Of a DNA stretch of 64,000 nucleotides, positions 47,022-56,802 are shown piece after piece. Below the pieces are notes generated by a model. The model did no database searches. It worked only from the letters and a program-made list of their open reading frames with translations, and had not been told where the DNA came from. Every line of letters begins with the position of its first letter. Position 1 is the first letter of the stretch. Position numbers and translations under genes: made by a program. The stretch covers positions 5,542,501-5,606,500 of the forward strand of contig NZ_AP014809.1 in assembly GCF_002355515.1 (NCBI RefSeq). The letters are read 5' to 3'. Origin of the DNA: Methylorubrum populi. GTDB taxonomy: Bacteria > Pseudomonadota > Alphaproteobacteria > Rhizobiales > Beijerinckiaceae.

Positions 47022-47213
47022 GCTTTCTCGCCTTCCCGGAGGGCGCCTAATCCCTTGCGTCGCGTCACGGGCTCGAAAAAATTCTGGCCCAGCCGAGGCG
47101 CTATACGCGGCCATGCGCCACATTCGCGCCACGTTGCAGGCATGAGCCTTCGGCAGCCCGAAGAGGATCAGAGGTTTTCCCCTACCTCCTGATCGGCGAC
47201 GGAAGGAGCCCCC

Positions 47214-47309
47214 GTGTCGACCCGCCTGCTCGACCGTGTCACGCATGGCCTCTGGGCCGCCGTGGACGGGCCGGGCACTTCCTCCGACGGCTGCCGGAGC
47301 CCGAACTGA
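47214..47309 (+). CDS. Short upstream ORF coupled to the cyclase gene
   Basis: A GTG (47214) eight bases after a good AGGAG (47204-47208) opens a 31-residue frame (VSTRLLDRVTHGLWAAVDGP, then GTSSDGCRSPN). Its stop overlaps the cyclase start as TGATG. A hairpin can form just upstream (GATCAGAGG at 47166-47174 against CCTCCTGATC at 47185-47194). This is either a leader peptide coupling translation to the cyclase, or a chance frame. It has no recognisable domain. Confidence 0.5.
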   Translation: MSTRLLDRVTHGLWAAVDGPGTSSDGCRSPN

Positions 47310-48376
47310 TGCTGCCGCACCATCGCTGGTTCTGGCTCCTCATCCTCCTCGCCTCGGGCGGGGCGGGGCTGCTCTACAACGTCATCTTCGCCGGTGGCGC
47401 GACCCCCCTGGCGGGCTTCACCTACGGCCTGTGCGTCGGTATCTCGGCGCTGGCCTTCGACCGGGGCGTGCTGCTGGCCGGCGTCCAGTCGCGCATCCGC
47501 CGCCTGCCCGCCGGGCTGTACGTCGTGGCGGCAGAACTCTCCTACGTTGCGATGATCGTCGTCGGGAACGCCCTCGGCGGCTTCGTCGTCTGGCTGCTCG
47601 GTCTGACCGGCGACAGTCTGGAGGAGGCGGTGCGCACCACGCCGCGGGTGCTGGCCTACGCGCTCGCCGTCTCGGCGCTGCTCGTCTTCGTCATCCGCAT
47701 GCGTGATCTGATCGGCGGCGAGGTCTTCATCAACTTCCTCGTCGGGCGCTACCACCGTCCGGTTGAGGAGGAGCGCATCTTCCTGTTCCTCGACGTCGTC
47801 GGGTCCACCGCCTTCGCCGAAACCCATGGCGATCTGCGGGCGCAGGAATATCTCAGCGCCGTCTTCGCCACCCTCGCCGAGCCCGTGCGCCGGTTCTACG
47901 GCTCGACCGACGACTATATCGGCGACCTCGCCATGATCACCTGGCCGATGGAGCGCGGTCTGAAGGATGCGCGCTGCGTCGAGTGCCTGTTCGCCGTGCG
48001 CGAGCGGATCGAGGCGGAGGCCGAAGCGTGGGAGGCGCGTTTCGGCACGGTTCCGCGGCTGCGTGCAGGCCTGCATGGCGGCCGGGTGATCACCGCGGAA
48101 GTCGGAGTGGACCGGCACAAGATCGCCTATTTCGGCGATGCCGTGAACGTGGTGGCCCGCGTCGAGGCCCTGTGCCGCCCGCTCGGCGTCGATACCCTGA
48201 TCTCCGAGGATCTTCTGAAGCGGCTGCCGCGGCTGCCCGAGGGGGTCATCGTCAGGCCGCTCGGCACGCATTCCCTACGCGGGCGCGGTCAGCCGCTCTC
48301 CGTCGCGACGCTCGAACGCAAGGGGGCGACGCCGCTCGCGCGAGACCCGGCACCGCGCATCGCCGCCGCGCCGTAG
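47309..48376 (+). CDS. Membrane-bound class III adenylate/guanylate cyclase-domain protein
   Basis: The 355 aa protein has five or six helices in its first 132 residues. The cyclase domain follows (about 150-340): FLFLDVVGST with metal-binding Asp162, DDYIGDLAM with metal Asp206, and FGDAVNVVARVE with the transition-state Arg284. Position 202, where adenylate cyclases usually have the purine-recognising Lys, is Asp. The matching second residue (position 273) is Ala. The nucleotide selectivity is therefore open, and cAMP synthesis is not certain. The start is coupled to a preceding short ORF. Confidence 0.84.
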   Translation: MLPHHRWFWLLILLASGGAGLLYNVIFAGGATPLAGFTYGLCVGISALAFDRGVLLAGVQSRIRRLPAGLYVVAAELSYVAMIVVGNALGGFVVWLLGLTGDSLEEAVRTTPRVLAYALAVSALLVFVIRMRDLIGGEVFINFLVGRYHRPVEEERIFLFLDVVGSTAFAETHGDLRAQEYLSAVFATLAEPVRRFYGSTDDYIGDLAMITWPMERGLKDARCVECLFAVRERIEAEAEAWEARFGTVPRLRAGLHGGRVITAEVGVDRHKIAYFGDAVNVVARVEALCRPLGVDTLISEDLLKRLPRLPEGVIVRPLGTHSLRGRGQPLSVATLERKGATPLARDPAPRIAAAP

Positions 48377-48382
48377 CGGCGA

Positions 48383-48781
48383 TCAGCCGGCGCGCAGGAG
48401 CAGCAGGATCGCGGCGATCGTCATGACGGCGATGGTCGCGAGGATGCCGCCGCCGCGGCAGGCGAACTGCCGGGGCGAGTTGGTCGGCGCGAACATTCCG
48501 ATTGGGTGCAGGATGCGCGCGATCACGAGCACGATCAGCAGGCCCTTGACCCAGGCATGGGAGCCGCCGCCCGCCTCGTAGAGCGCAATCAGCAGCACGG
48601 TGAGCGGCACGTATTCCTGAAAGTTGCCGTGCGAGCGGATGCGGCGCTGCAGGGTGTCCTGCCCGCCGTTGCCGAACAGGACGCTGCCGGTGAGCCGGCC
48701 GCCGATCACCCAGCCGGACAGGCCGGCATAGATCAGGCCCAGGATCGCGCCGTAGAAGGCCGTGGTGGTCGGGAAAATCAC
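48383..48781 (-). CDS. MAPEG-family membrane protein
   Basis: From GTG 48781 (with GAGG nine bases ahead) the 132 aa protein has four membrane helices. It shows the MAPEG pattern AFYGAILGLIYAGLSGWVIG, RRIRSHGNFQEYVPLTVLL and ARILHPIGMF. Members are glutathione-dependent transferases or peroxidases in eukaryotes; bacterial homologs are mostly untested. It converges with the cyclase gene after 6 bp and reads away from the ParA gene. Confidence 0.82.
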   Translation of the reverse strand: MIFPTTTAFYGAILGLIYAGLSGWVIGGRLTGSVLFGNGGQDTLQRRIRSHGNFQEYVPLTVLLIALYEAGGGSHAWVKGLLIVLVIARILHPIGMFAPTNSPRQFACRGGGILATIAVMTIAAILLLLRAG

Positions 48782-49086
48782 AGCGAAGAACCTCGGGTCG
48801 AAGGGGCTCCGCCGGAGGGCGGATGTCGTGGGCGCTTCGCAAAATAGGATTATGCGCGCCGTGTTCCGCCCATGTCCGCGATCACGATAGCGTATCCGGT
48901 CCGCGGCGGTCGCGGATCGGCCCTCGCGCTCCGCCGCTGGCGGGCCAGCCGCCGGGTGACAGTCAGCACTCTGCCGAAAGGCGCAGTCGGCCACCGACAA
49001 GGTTCGATGCGCTAGAGTGCCGTCGAACGGCTCGGCTTGCGGACGGAGCGGGTCCGGAGGTGGGGATCGTTTGTGAGGGGATCTCG
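48782..49086. other. Divergent intergenic region MAPEG / ParA
   Basis: About 300 bp hold the two promoters. No ORF beyond possible 5' extensions of the ParA frame is seen. GAGGGG (49076-49081) lies a few bases before GTG 49087 and supports that start. No inverted repeat typical of parS was found. Confidence 0.5.
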
Positions 49087-49986
49087 GTGGGCGGCAAGCT
49101 GATCGCGGTGGCGAACATGAAGGGCGGGGTCGGCAAGACCACCACCGTGGTCATGCTTGCCGAGGCGCTGGCGGCCGACGGGGCGCGGGTGCTCGTGGTC
49201 GATCTCGATCCGCAGGCGAGCGTATCGGTCTGCCTCGCGGGCGACAGGCTGCTCGGCGAGATGATCGTCCGCGGGCGCACCCTGGAGGCTTATCTCGCGC
49301 TCAAGCTCATCACCCGCCATAGGCCGGATCTCTCCGCCCGGATCCAGCCCGGCGTCAGCCTGACCGTCCACAAGAACGCGCCGCTCTCACTCTCCCTGCT
49401 GCCCTCGGGCCCGCACCTGCGCCTCGTCGAACGGGAGATCCTCTACGAGCTGACCGAGCGGAAGTTCTCGATGCACGCCATCGACGAGAAGCTGTGGTCG
49501 ATCTTCCAGGAGGATTTCGCGCCGCTTGCCGAGAAGTACGACTACATCTTCTTCGATTGCGCGCCGGGGATCTCGCCGATGACCGAGGTGGCGGTGCGGG
49601 CCGCCGACCTCGTGCTCGTCACCTCGATCCCCGATTTCCTCTCGACCTACGGTCTGAACGCCTTCGTCGAGACGATCTGGCGGCGCTCCGGCCGGCAGGC
49701 GAGCCACATCGCCCCGAGGAGCGCACCTTACGTTCTCGTCACCCGCTTCCAGGCTCAGGTCCGACAGCATCAGCGCACCCTGGCCCGGCTCCAGACGGAA
49801 GCGCGGGCCGAGGATGCCGGCTTCCATCTGCTGGAGACCCGCATTCCCCAGGCGGCTGCACTGGCCGACGCGCTGGTTCCCGCCGACGGTGCGCCGCCGA
49901 CCTTCTCCGCCAAGTACGGCGCCCATGTCCCCAACGTGCTGATTCCGCTCGTCGCGGAAGTGAAGGAAATCCTCCATGGCCCTTGA
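49087..49986 (+). CDS. ParA-family ATPase (orphan, non-partition type)
   Basis: The 299 aa protein has a complete deviant Walker A (MKGGVGKTTT, with Lys12 and Lys17), a VVDLDPQASVS motif, and Walker B YDYIFFDCAPGISPMTEVA. A FQAQVRQHQRTLARLQ helix follows. It lacks the N-terminal helix-turn-helix of plasmid type-I ParA and is larger than MinD-like proteins. No parB lies next to it. The end overlaps the ATG of the next gene by 11 bases. It could position a cellular cargo rather than DNA. The GTG at 49087 follows GAGGGG; an earlier GTG at 49066 is in frame. Confidence 0.86.
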   Translation: MGGKLIAVANMKGGVGKTTTVVMLAEALAADGARVLVVDLDPQASVSVCLAGDRLLGEMIVRGRTLEAYLALKLITRHRPDLSARIQPGVSLTVHKNAPLSLSLLPSGPHLRLVEREILYELTERKFSMHAIDEKLWSIFQEDFAPLAEKYDYIFFDCAPGISPMTEVAVRAADLVLVTSIPDFLSTYGLNAFVETIWRRSGRQASHIAPRSAPYVLVTRFQAQVRQHQRTLARLQTEARAEDAGFHLLETRIPQAAALADALVPADGAPPTFSAKYGAHVPNVLIPLVAEVKEILHGP

Positions 49987-50509
49987 TGTCGATGGCTACG
50001 CGGTGTTGCAGGCGATGGCCTCCGCCCCGGAAGCGTTTCCCGACATCCGCTCCGAGATTCCCAGGGCCGCCCGCACCCTCGTCGTGAAGCAGCTCAAGGC
50101 GCGGGGTCTGCGGGTGGCATCGCTGCGCATGATCCGTGAGATCCTGGGCAACGAGAGCTTCGCCCTGATCGCCGACGGCATGTCCGAGGCGGAGGTGAAG
50201 GGACTTGTGACCCGTCTCGACCCACACCACCCCTCGCTGAAGACTGCGACACCGGGTTGGCATCGCCACCGCCTCTCCGCCCTCGCCGCCGGTGACGCAC
50301 CGTTCCGAAAGGGCGAGACCCGGGTCGAGGACGCGGCGGCGAAGGCCCGCGCCGCCGAGCCGCTTCCGGAGCGCGCGCTGGCCAGCCGCCCCTTCGCTGC
50401 GGTGTGGGACGGCAAGGACCACGACGCGCCGGCCGCCAAGGAAGGCCGCGAGAAGAAGGGCAAGGACAAGGATTCGAAGGAGCGGAAGGGCAAGAAAAAG
50501 AAGGGCTGA
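49976..50509 (+). CDS. Basic-tailed hypothetical protein, partner of the ParA-like ATPase
   Basis: I do not recognise a named family. The 177 aa protein has a folded, mostly helical part (residues about 1-110: YAVLQAMASAPEAFPDIRSE, then LRVASLRMIREILGNESFAL and VTRLDPHHPSLKTA). An Ala/Glu/Arg linker follows. The C-terminal 40 residues are almost entirely Lys, Glu, Asp and Gly, and end in GKKKKG. No ParB-like fold, CTPase motif or membrane segment is seen. Its start lies 11 bases inside the ParA gene, so synthesis is coupled. The basic tail could bind nucleic acid, phospholipid or the ATPase; this is inference. Confidence 0.72.
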   Translation: MALDVDGYAVLQAMASAPEAFPDIRSEIPRAARTLVVKQLKARGLRVASLRMIREILGNESFALIADGMSEAEVKGLVTRLDPHHPSLKTATPGWHRHRLSALAAGDAPFRKGETRVEDAAAKARAAEPLPERALASRPFAAVWDGKDHDAPAAKEGREKKGKDKDSKERKGKKKKG

Positions 50510-50625
50510 GAGGGTTTCCGCGTGATCGGGGTGCGCACCGTCGCCGCCGCCCGGCTGTCGCGCTTCGTTCCTGGATGGCTTTTCCGACGGCCGTTGCCTC
50601 CTGTCGAACCGATGCCCGCGGCGCT

Positions 50626-50919
50626 CTACGACTCGTCGGGGAACAAGACCGCGTAACGGGCTTCGAGGGCGGCGAGCCGGCCCTGTCCCTCCAGCACCGC
50701 CACCCGGTGCTGGCGCGTCACGTCGAGGAGTCCGTCGGCCATTTCCAGCTCTCCGCAGAGCCGGGCCCGATCGGAAATCTGAGAGAGTTGATCGGCCATC
50801 AGGCTATCGATCCGCATTCCCTCCGTCAGTGCCCGCATCAGGCCGAGCATTTCCTCGCGGATATGAATGTAGGGAGGGGATGGGGCAGGTGTACGATCCG
50901 TCACGGCGTTTGCAGACAT
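50626..50919 (-). CDS. Hypothetical protein
   Basis: The 97 aa product starts MSANAVTDRTPAPSPPYIHI and is then nearly all helical with heptad-like spacing (EEMLGLMRALTEGMRIDSLM, then ISDRARLCGELEMADGLLDV). No family is recognised. Codon use resembles the rest of the chromosome. It lies between the ParA pair and groEL, and could be co-transcribed with neither, since groEL ends in a terminator. The frame is open upstream to 51051. Confidence 0.55.
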   Translation of the reverse strand: MSANAVTDRTPAPSPPYIHIREEMLGLMRALTEGMRIDSLMADQLSQISDRARLCGELEMADGLLDVTRQHRVAVLEGQGRLAALEARYAVLFPDES

Positions 50920-51056
50920 CAGACCCTTGATGAGGCGAGGCTGCCCAGACACGGGGTCGGCGGCTATCGCATAGGATACAGTTCGTCTGCATTTCTTGGG
51001 GAGGGGCCGCTCACAGCCGGCAGGCCGCTCCGTAATCTTAGGGCAAGTCAAAGAGA

Positions 51057-51082
51057 AAGGGGCCGCCTCGCGGCGACCCCTT
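51057..51082 (-). terminator. Rho-independent terminator of groEL
   Basis: An 11-step stem with one mismatch (AAGGGGCCGCC / GGCGACCCCTT) around a TCGC loop lies about 27 bases past the groEL stop. On the minus strand it is followed by a T-rich CTTTCTCTTTGAC. Confidence 0.85.
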
Positions 51083-51108
51083 CTCCGTCTTCGATCGGGT
51101 GCGTGGAC

Positions 51109-52836
<1,728 letters not shown>

Positions 52837-53127
52837 TTAGGCGGCGACGACGCCCATGATGTCGGATTCCTTCATGATGAGGAGATCCTGGCCGTCGATC
52901 TTGACCTCGGTGCCGGACCACTTGCCGAACAGCACGCGGTCACCGACCTTCACGTCGAGGGCGTTGACGCGGCCCTGCTCGTCGCGGGCGCCGGGGCCGA
53001 CGGCGACGATCTCGCCCTCCTGCGGCTTCTCCTTGGCGGTATCCGGGATGATGATGCCGCCCTTCGTCTTCTCTTCGCTCTCGATGCGACGGACGACGAC
53101 GCGGTCGTGCAGCGGACGGAACTTCAT
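52837..53127 (-). CDS. groES: Co-chaperonin GroES (10 kDa)
   Basis: The 96 aa protein starts [20 protein letters not shown] and has the mobile loop with [19 protein letters not shown], plus the roof hairpin [11 protein letters not shown]. It caps GroEL rings. It is the first gene of the operon and lies just downstream of a clear promoter and CIRCE element. The frame remains open to 53190 without conservation. Confidence 0.97.
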   Translation of the reverse strand: MKFRPLHDRVVVRRIESEEKTKGGIIIPDTAKEKPQEGEIVAVGPGARDEQGRVNALDVKVGDRVLFGKWSGTEVKIDGQDLLIMKESDIMGVVAA

Positions 53128-53197
53128 GAGCTGCCCTCTTGCTTCGAAATGGCGGTTGGTCTTGATGCGGCCGGGGCGACCGCGCTCCACCTGATTG

Positions 53198-53224
53198 TTA
53201 GCACTCTAAACACGTGAGTGCTAA
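53198..53224 (-). promoter_or_regulatory. CIRCE operator (HrcA site)
   Basis: The perfect CIRCE inverted repeat TTAGCACTC-N9-GAGTGCTAA occurs once between the groESL promoter and groES. HrcA binds it and represses the operon at normal temperature. hrcA itself is not in the window. Confidence 0.97.
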
Positions 53225-53234
53225 CGACGGTCGC

Positions 53235-53263
53235 GAGATAGGCGCCGGCCGATTTCGAGTCAA
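53235..53263 (-). promoter_or_regulatory. Housekeeping-type promoter of groESL
   Basis: On the minus strand TTGACT and TATCTC are separated by 17 bases, close to the vegetative sigma consensus of alphaproteobacteria. The CIRCE element begins 10 bases downstream, so repressor binding would cover the start of transcription. Confidence 0.8.
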
Positions 53264-53341
53264 GGCGCAGCTTCTTCGCCGCTGCGGCGTTTCTGCAGGA
53301 ATTTATCCGCGCATCCCGCGCGAGAGGGACGATCTCTCCCC

Positions 53342-54346
53342 ATGATGAGCCTGCACGGGGCCAACGGTGCGGTCGAGCACGGCGGCGCGGCGGGCGGCGC
53401 GAGCCTGCCCGATCACGCTCTCTGGATCGATCTGAACGATCCGACCGCGGAAGAGGCGGCGCAGGTGGAGCGGAAAACCGGCATCCGCATCCCGTCGCGC
53501 GCCGCGCTCAGCGAGGTGGAATCGTCGAGCCGCCTGCGCCGCAACCGCGACGGCCTCTCGCTCTCGACGCCGATGGTGACCTTCGACCGCTCGGATTTCA
53601 GCCTGAAGCCGCTGGGCTTCCTGCTGACCGCCGATCACCTCGTCACGGTGCGCTTCCACGAGATGCGGGCCTTCGCGGCAGTGCGCAAGCGTGTGGATGA
53701 CGGGGATGGCGACGGCAGCACCAGCACGCGGATGTTCCTGCTCGTCGTCGAGGAACTGGTCGACAACCTCGCCGACCTGCTGGAGGAGATGTCGGCCGAC
53801 CTCGACAGCCTGTCCACCCGCATCTTCGACTTCGATGCCGGTGCGCGCCCCGGTGCGCGGAAGGGCGATACCACCGCTCCCAAGCGCCGCGACCTGGCGT
53901 TGCGCCGCCTGCTGCGCTCGGTCGGGCGTCACGGCAAGTCGCTGGCCAAGGTCCGTGCCAGCCTGCTCGGGCTCGGGCGCATCATCGCCTTCGCCAAGAG
54001 CGAGTGCCAACAGGGGCTCGGCGAGGGCGACCTGCCCCGCTTCGACACCCTGGCGGGCGACATCGCCTCGATCGACGAGTTCGAGACACGGCTCTCCGAG
54101 ACCGTCCAGTTCCTGCTCGACGCCACGCTCGGGCTCATCAACATCGAGCAGAACAACGCCTTCCGCGTCCTCACCGTCGTGTCGGTGGTCGGCGTGCCGC
54201 CGACGCTGGTCGCCTCGATCTACGGCATGAACTTCAAGCACATGCCTGAACTCGATTGGGTTTACGGCTACCCCTACGGTCTCGCGCTGATCGTGATCTC
54301 GGCGATCGCGCCGCTGCTGTACTTCCGCAGGCGGGGCTGGCTGTAG
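53342..54346 (+). CDS. CorA-family divalent cation transporter (ZntB-like)
   Basis: The 334 aa protein has a cytosolic funnel domain. Two C-terminal helices flank the GMN selectivity signature (ASIYGMNFKHMPELDWVYGY), and a basic RRRGWL tail follows. This is the CorA/ZntB pentameric channel fold. It could carry magnesium, cobalt or export zinc; the sequence does not decide. The ATG at 53342 is followed directly by a second ATG. It ends 43 bp from convergent marC. Confidence 0.9.
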   Translation: MMSLHGANGAVEHGGAAGGASLPDHALWIDLNDPTAEEAAQVERKTGIRIPSRAALSEVESSSRLRRNRDGLSLSTPMVTFDRSDFSLKPLGFLLTADHLVTVRFHEMRAFAAVRKRVDDGDGDGSTSTRMFLLVVEELVDNLADLLEEMSADLDSLSTRIFDFDAGARPGARKGDTTAPKRRDLALRRLLRSVGRHGKSLAKVRASLLGLGRIIAFAKSECQQGLGEGDLPRFDTLAGDIASIDEFETRLSETVQFLLDATLGLINIEQNNAFRVLTVVSVVGVPPTLVASIYGMNFKHMPELDWVYGYPYGLALIVISAIAPLLYFRRRGWL

Positions 54347-54389
54347 CACCCCGTCATGGGACGCCCGCGTCGGGGAGGCATCCTGCGCC

Positions 54390-55031
54390 TCATTGGCTGA
54401 GGCCGGGGAACAGGTTTCGCAGGCTCGTCACGATCATCTCCATCGCGACGGCGGCCAGGATCATGCCCATCAGGCGGCGCGTGATCGCCGTTGCCGTCGC
54501 CGACAGGTGGCGGCCGAGCCAGGGGGCGGAGAGCAGCGCGACGGCCAGGAGGACGAGAAAGCCGCCGAGGCCGATCGCGACGTCCAGCCACTTCCCCTGG
54601 GTCTCGGCGGTGTGCCCGAACACGATGAGCGTGGCGATCGTCCCCGGACCGACGAGCAGGGGGATTGTCAGAGGATAGATGGCGACGCTCTGCGCATCGA
54701 TCGCCTCCTGCTTCTCCTTGGGATCGCGCTCATGCGTTCGGCTCGACGAGCCCTGCAGCATGGAGAGCGCGATCGTCAGGACGATCAGCCCGCCCGCCAA
54801 GCGGAAATCGTCGACGCTGAGCCCGAAGGCATCCAGGACGGCCTGCCCGCCCACCAGCGAGACGAAGCAGCCGATCGTGGTCCCGACCGATGCGGTGACG
54901 GCAACCCGCCGCCGCACCGCATCGGAGGCGCCCTCGGTGAGGGAGAGGAAGACCGGCACGTTCGCGATCGGGTTCATGATGGCGAACAGCGCGGCGAACA
55001 CCTTCGTGATGAAGGGCAGATCGACAGACAT
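54390..55031 (-). CDS. MarC-family integral membrane protein
   Basis: The 213 aa protein has six membrane helices and the family motifs AIMNPIANVPVFLSLTEG, RLAGGLIVLTIALSML and YPLTIPLLVGPGTIATLIV. MarC proteins were first linked to multiple antibiotic resistance, but that link was later withdrawn and their function is unknown. It is a stand-alone gene, converging with the CorA gene. Confidence 0.9.
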   Translation of the reverse strand: MSVDLPFITKVFAALFAIMNPIANVPVFLSLTEGASDAVRRRVAVTASVGTTIGCFVSLVGGQAVLDAFGLSVDDFRLAGGLIVLTIALSMLQGSSSRTHERDPKEKQEAIDAQSVAIYPLTIPLLVGPGTIATLIVFGHTAETQGKWLDVAIGLGGFLVLLAVALLSAPWLGRHLSATATAITRRLMGMILAAVAMEMIVTSLRNLFPGLSQ

Positions 55032-55243
55032 CGCGAGTCTCGGCTTCGGGCCGCGGGCTCATAGCATGGTTCGGGCTTCGACCCGTTGCCGCCGCGCACG
55101 CCGCGGCGGGGCGCGGCAAGCCTCGGTCCGCATGCGGACCGGAACGGTGGTGGCGCGATCGCCCCACAATTCAGGCTTTGTTGGCGGCTAGCTGCGAATT
55201 TCGCCGACAGGCTCCAGGCTGAGCGAGCAGCGTATCCCGTCCC

Positions 55244-56704
55244 ATGGCCGTCATCGCCGCCTTCGTCCTCAATGCCGGGCTCAACTTCGTCCTCGGCATC
55301 GCTATCGCCCGGATGCTGGGGCCGGCCGATTTCGGCCGCTTCGCCCTGGCCACGGCCGGTGCGGTCGTGCTCAACACGCTCCTGTTCGAGTGGCTGCGGC
55401 TCTCAGCGACGCGGTTCTACTCGGCGCGGGTGCGCGAGGCCGAGCCGTGGATCCGGCGCGGGCTCGACCGGGGCTACGGCGCCGTCGCGCTCGCGCTGTT
55501 CGCCGCCGCCGCTCTCTGCGCCGGCCTCGGGATCGCTGTCGATCCGACCCCCCAGGGCCGGCTGGTGATGACGGCCGGCACCATGGTCGCGGCGATCGGC
55601 ATCGGGTTGTTCGACTACCACGCGGCGCTTGCCCGCGCCCGCTTCATCGGCGGCGCCTATCTCCGGCTCGTGGTGTGGAAGAACGTCCTGGCCTTCGTGC
55701 TGATGGCGGGCACGGCGTGGCTGTTTCCGCAGCCGGTCTGGGTGCTGATCGCGGGCGGAACGAGCCAGTTCCTGGCAGTGATCCCGATGCGCAAGGTCCT
55801 CGGCGACAAGGCGCTCGGCCAGGCCTCCGCCCTGCCCCGCGAACGGATACGGGAGACCCTGCGCCTGTTCGCGGCCTATGCCCTGCCCCTGATCGCCGCC
55901 AATGCGGTCTACCAGCTCATGCCCTTCCTCAACCGCGCCGCCATCGCCGGGACCGCGGGCTTTGCCGAGGCCGGCTACTTCGCCCTCGCCGCCGATCTCG
56001 GCTCGCGGGCCTTCTCGACGCTCGGCGCGGCGCTCGACCTGCTGCTGTTCCAGATCGCCGTGCAGGCGGAGGAGCATCACGGCCGCGAAGCCGCCGAGAC
56101 CCAGGTCTCGCGCAACATCGCCATCGTGGTGGCTCTTCTCCTGCCCTGCGCCGCCGGCTACTGGGCGGTGACGCCGGCCCTGCAGGCGCTGATCGTGCCG
56201 GAGGAGTTCCGCGGTCCGTTCGCCGACTATACCGACCTGCTGATCCCGGGGCTGTTGTGCCTCTCGATCATGAACTTCGCGCTCAACCCCGTTTTCCAGA
56301 TCCGGCGCCGGACCGGCCCGGTCGTCTCCGCCGCCATGGCCGGCCTGGCCGTCAACGGTCTCGGTCTCGTCCTCCTGCCGCGATGGATCGGACCGCAGGG
56401 CGTCGCCGTCGCGCAGACCCTGGGTCTCGCCGCAGCGGTCGTGGTGCTCGGCCTGCGGGCGCTGACCGGGACCGAGCGCCTGCGCCTGCCCACTCGCGAC
56501 ATCGCCCTGACCGCGGCCGCCTGCCTCGCGATGGTCCTGGGCATCCTGCCGTTCCGAGGCCTGGAGCCGGCGCTGGCGCTGCCGGTCTGCGTCGTGGTCG
56601 GGGTGTTGGTCTACGGCCCGCTCGTCTGGTTTCTCGACATTGCGGGGCTGCGCACGGTGGCGCGGGAGCGTTTTCCGAAACGGCTCCCCGCGCCGGCCCG
56701 TTGA
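55244..56704 (+). CDS. Polysaccharide flippase-like protein (Wzx/MVF type)
   Basis: The 486 aa protein has about twelve membrane helices and starts AVIAAFVLNAGLNFVLGIAI, then RMLGPADFGRFAL, the N-terminal pattern of lipopolysaccharide or exopolysaccharide flippases. It moves lipid-linked sugar repeat units across the inner membrane. No glycosyltransferase is adjacent. The ATG at 55244 is 212 bp downstream of the divergent marC start. The assignment to a given polysaccharide is open. Confidence 0.82.
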   Translation: MAVIAAFVLNAGLNFVLGIAIARMLGPADFGRFALATAGAVVLNTLLFEWLRLSATRFYSARVREAEPWIRRGLDRGYGAVALALFAAAALCAGLGIAVDPTPQGRLVMTAGTMVAAIGIGLFDYHAALARARFIGGAYLRLVVWKNVLAFVLMAGTAWLFPQPVWVLIAGGTSQFLAVIPMRKVLGDKALGQASALPRERIRETLRLFAAYALPLIAANAVYQLMPFLNRAAIAGTAGFAEAGYFALAADLGSRAFSTLGAALDLLLFQIAVQAEEHHGREAAETQVSRNIAIVVALLLPCAAGYWAVTPALQALIVPEEFRGPFADYTDLLIPGLLCLSIMNFALNPVFQIRRRTGPVVSAAMAGLAVNGLGLVLLPRWIGPQGVAVAQTLGLAAAVVVLGLRALTGTERLRLPTRDIALTAAACLAMVLGILPFRGLEPALALPVCVVVGVLVYGPLVWFLDIAGLRTVARERFPKRLPAPAR

Positions 56705-56802
56705 GGCGTGTATGAAGCCCGTCTTGCCAGGCTCGTCCGATCGGGGTTTGAGTCCGGACATTCTTGCGAAACGACCATAAGAAACCCCACGGGACGGAAA
56801 CG

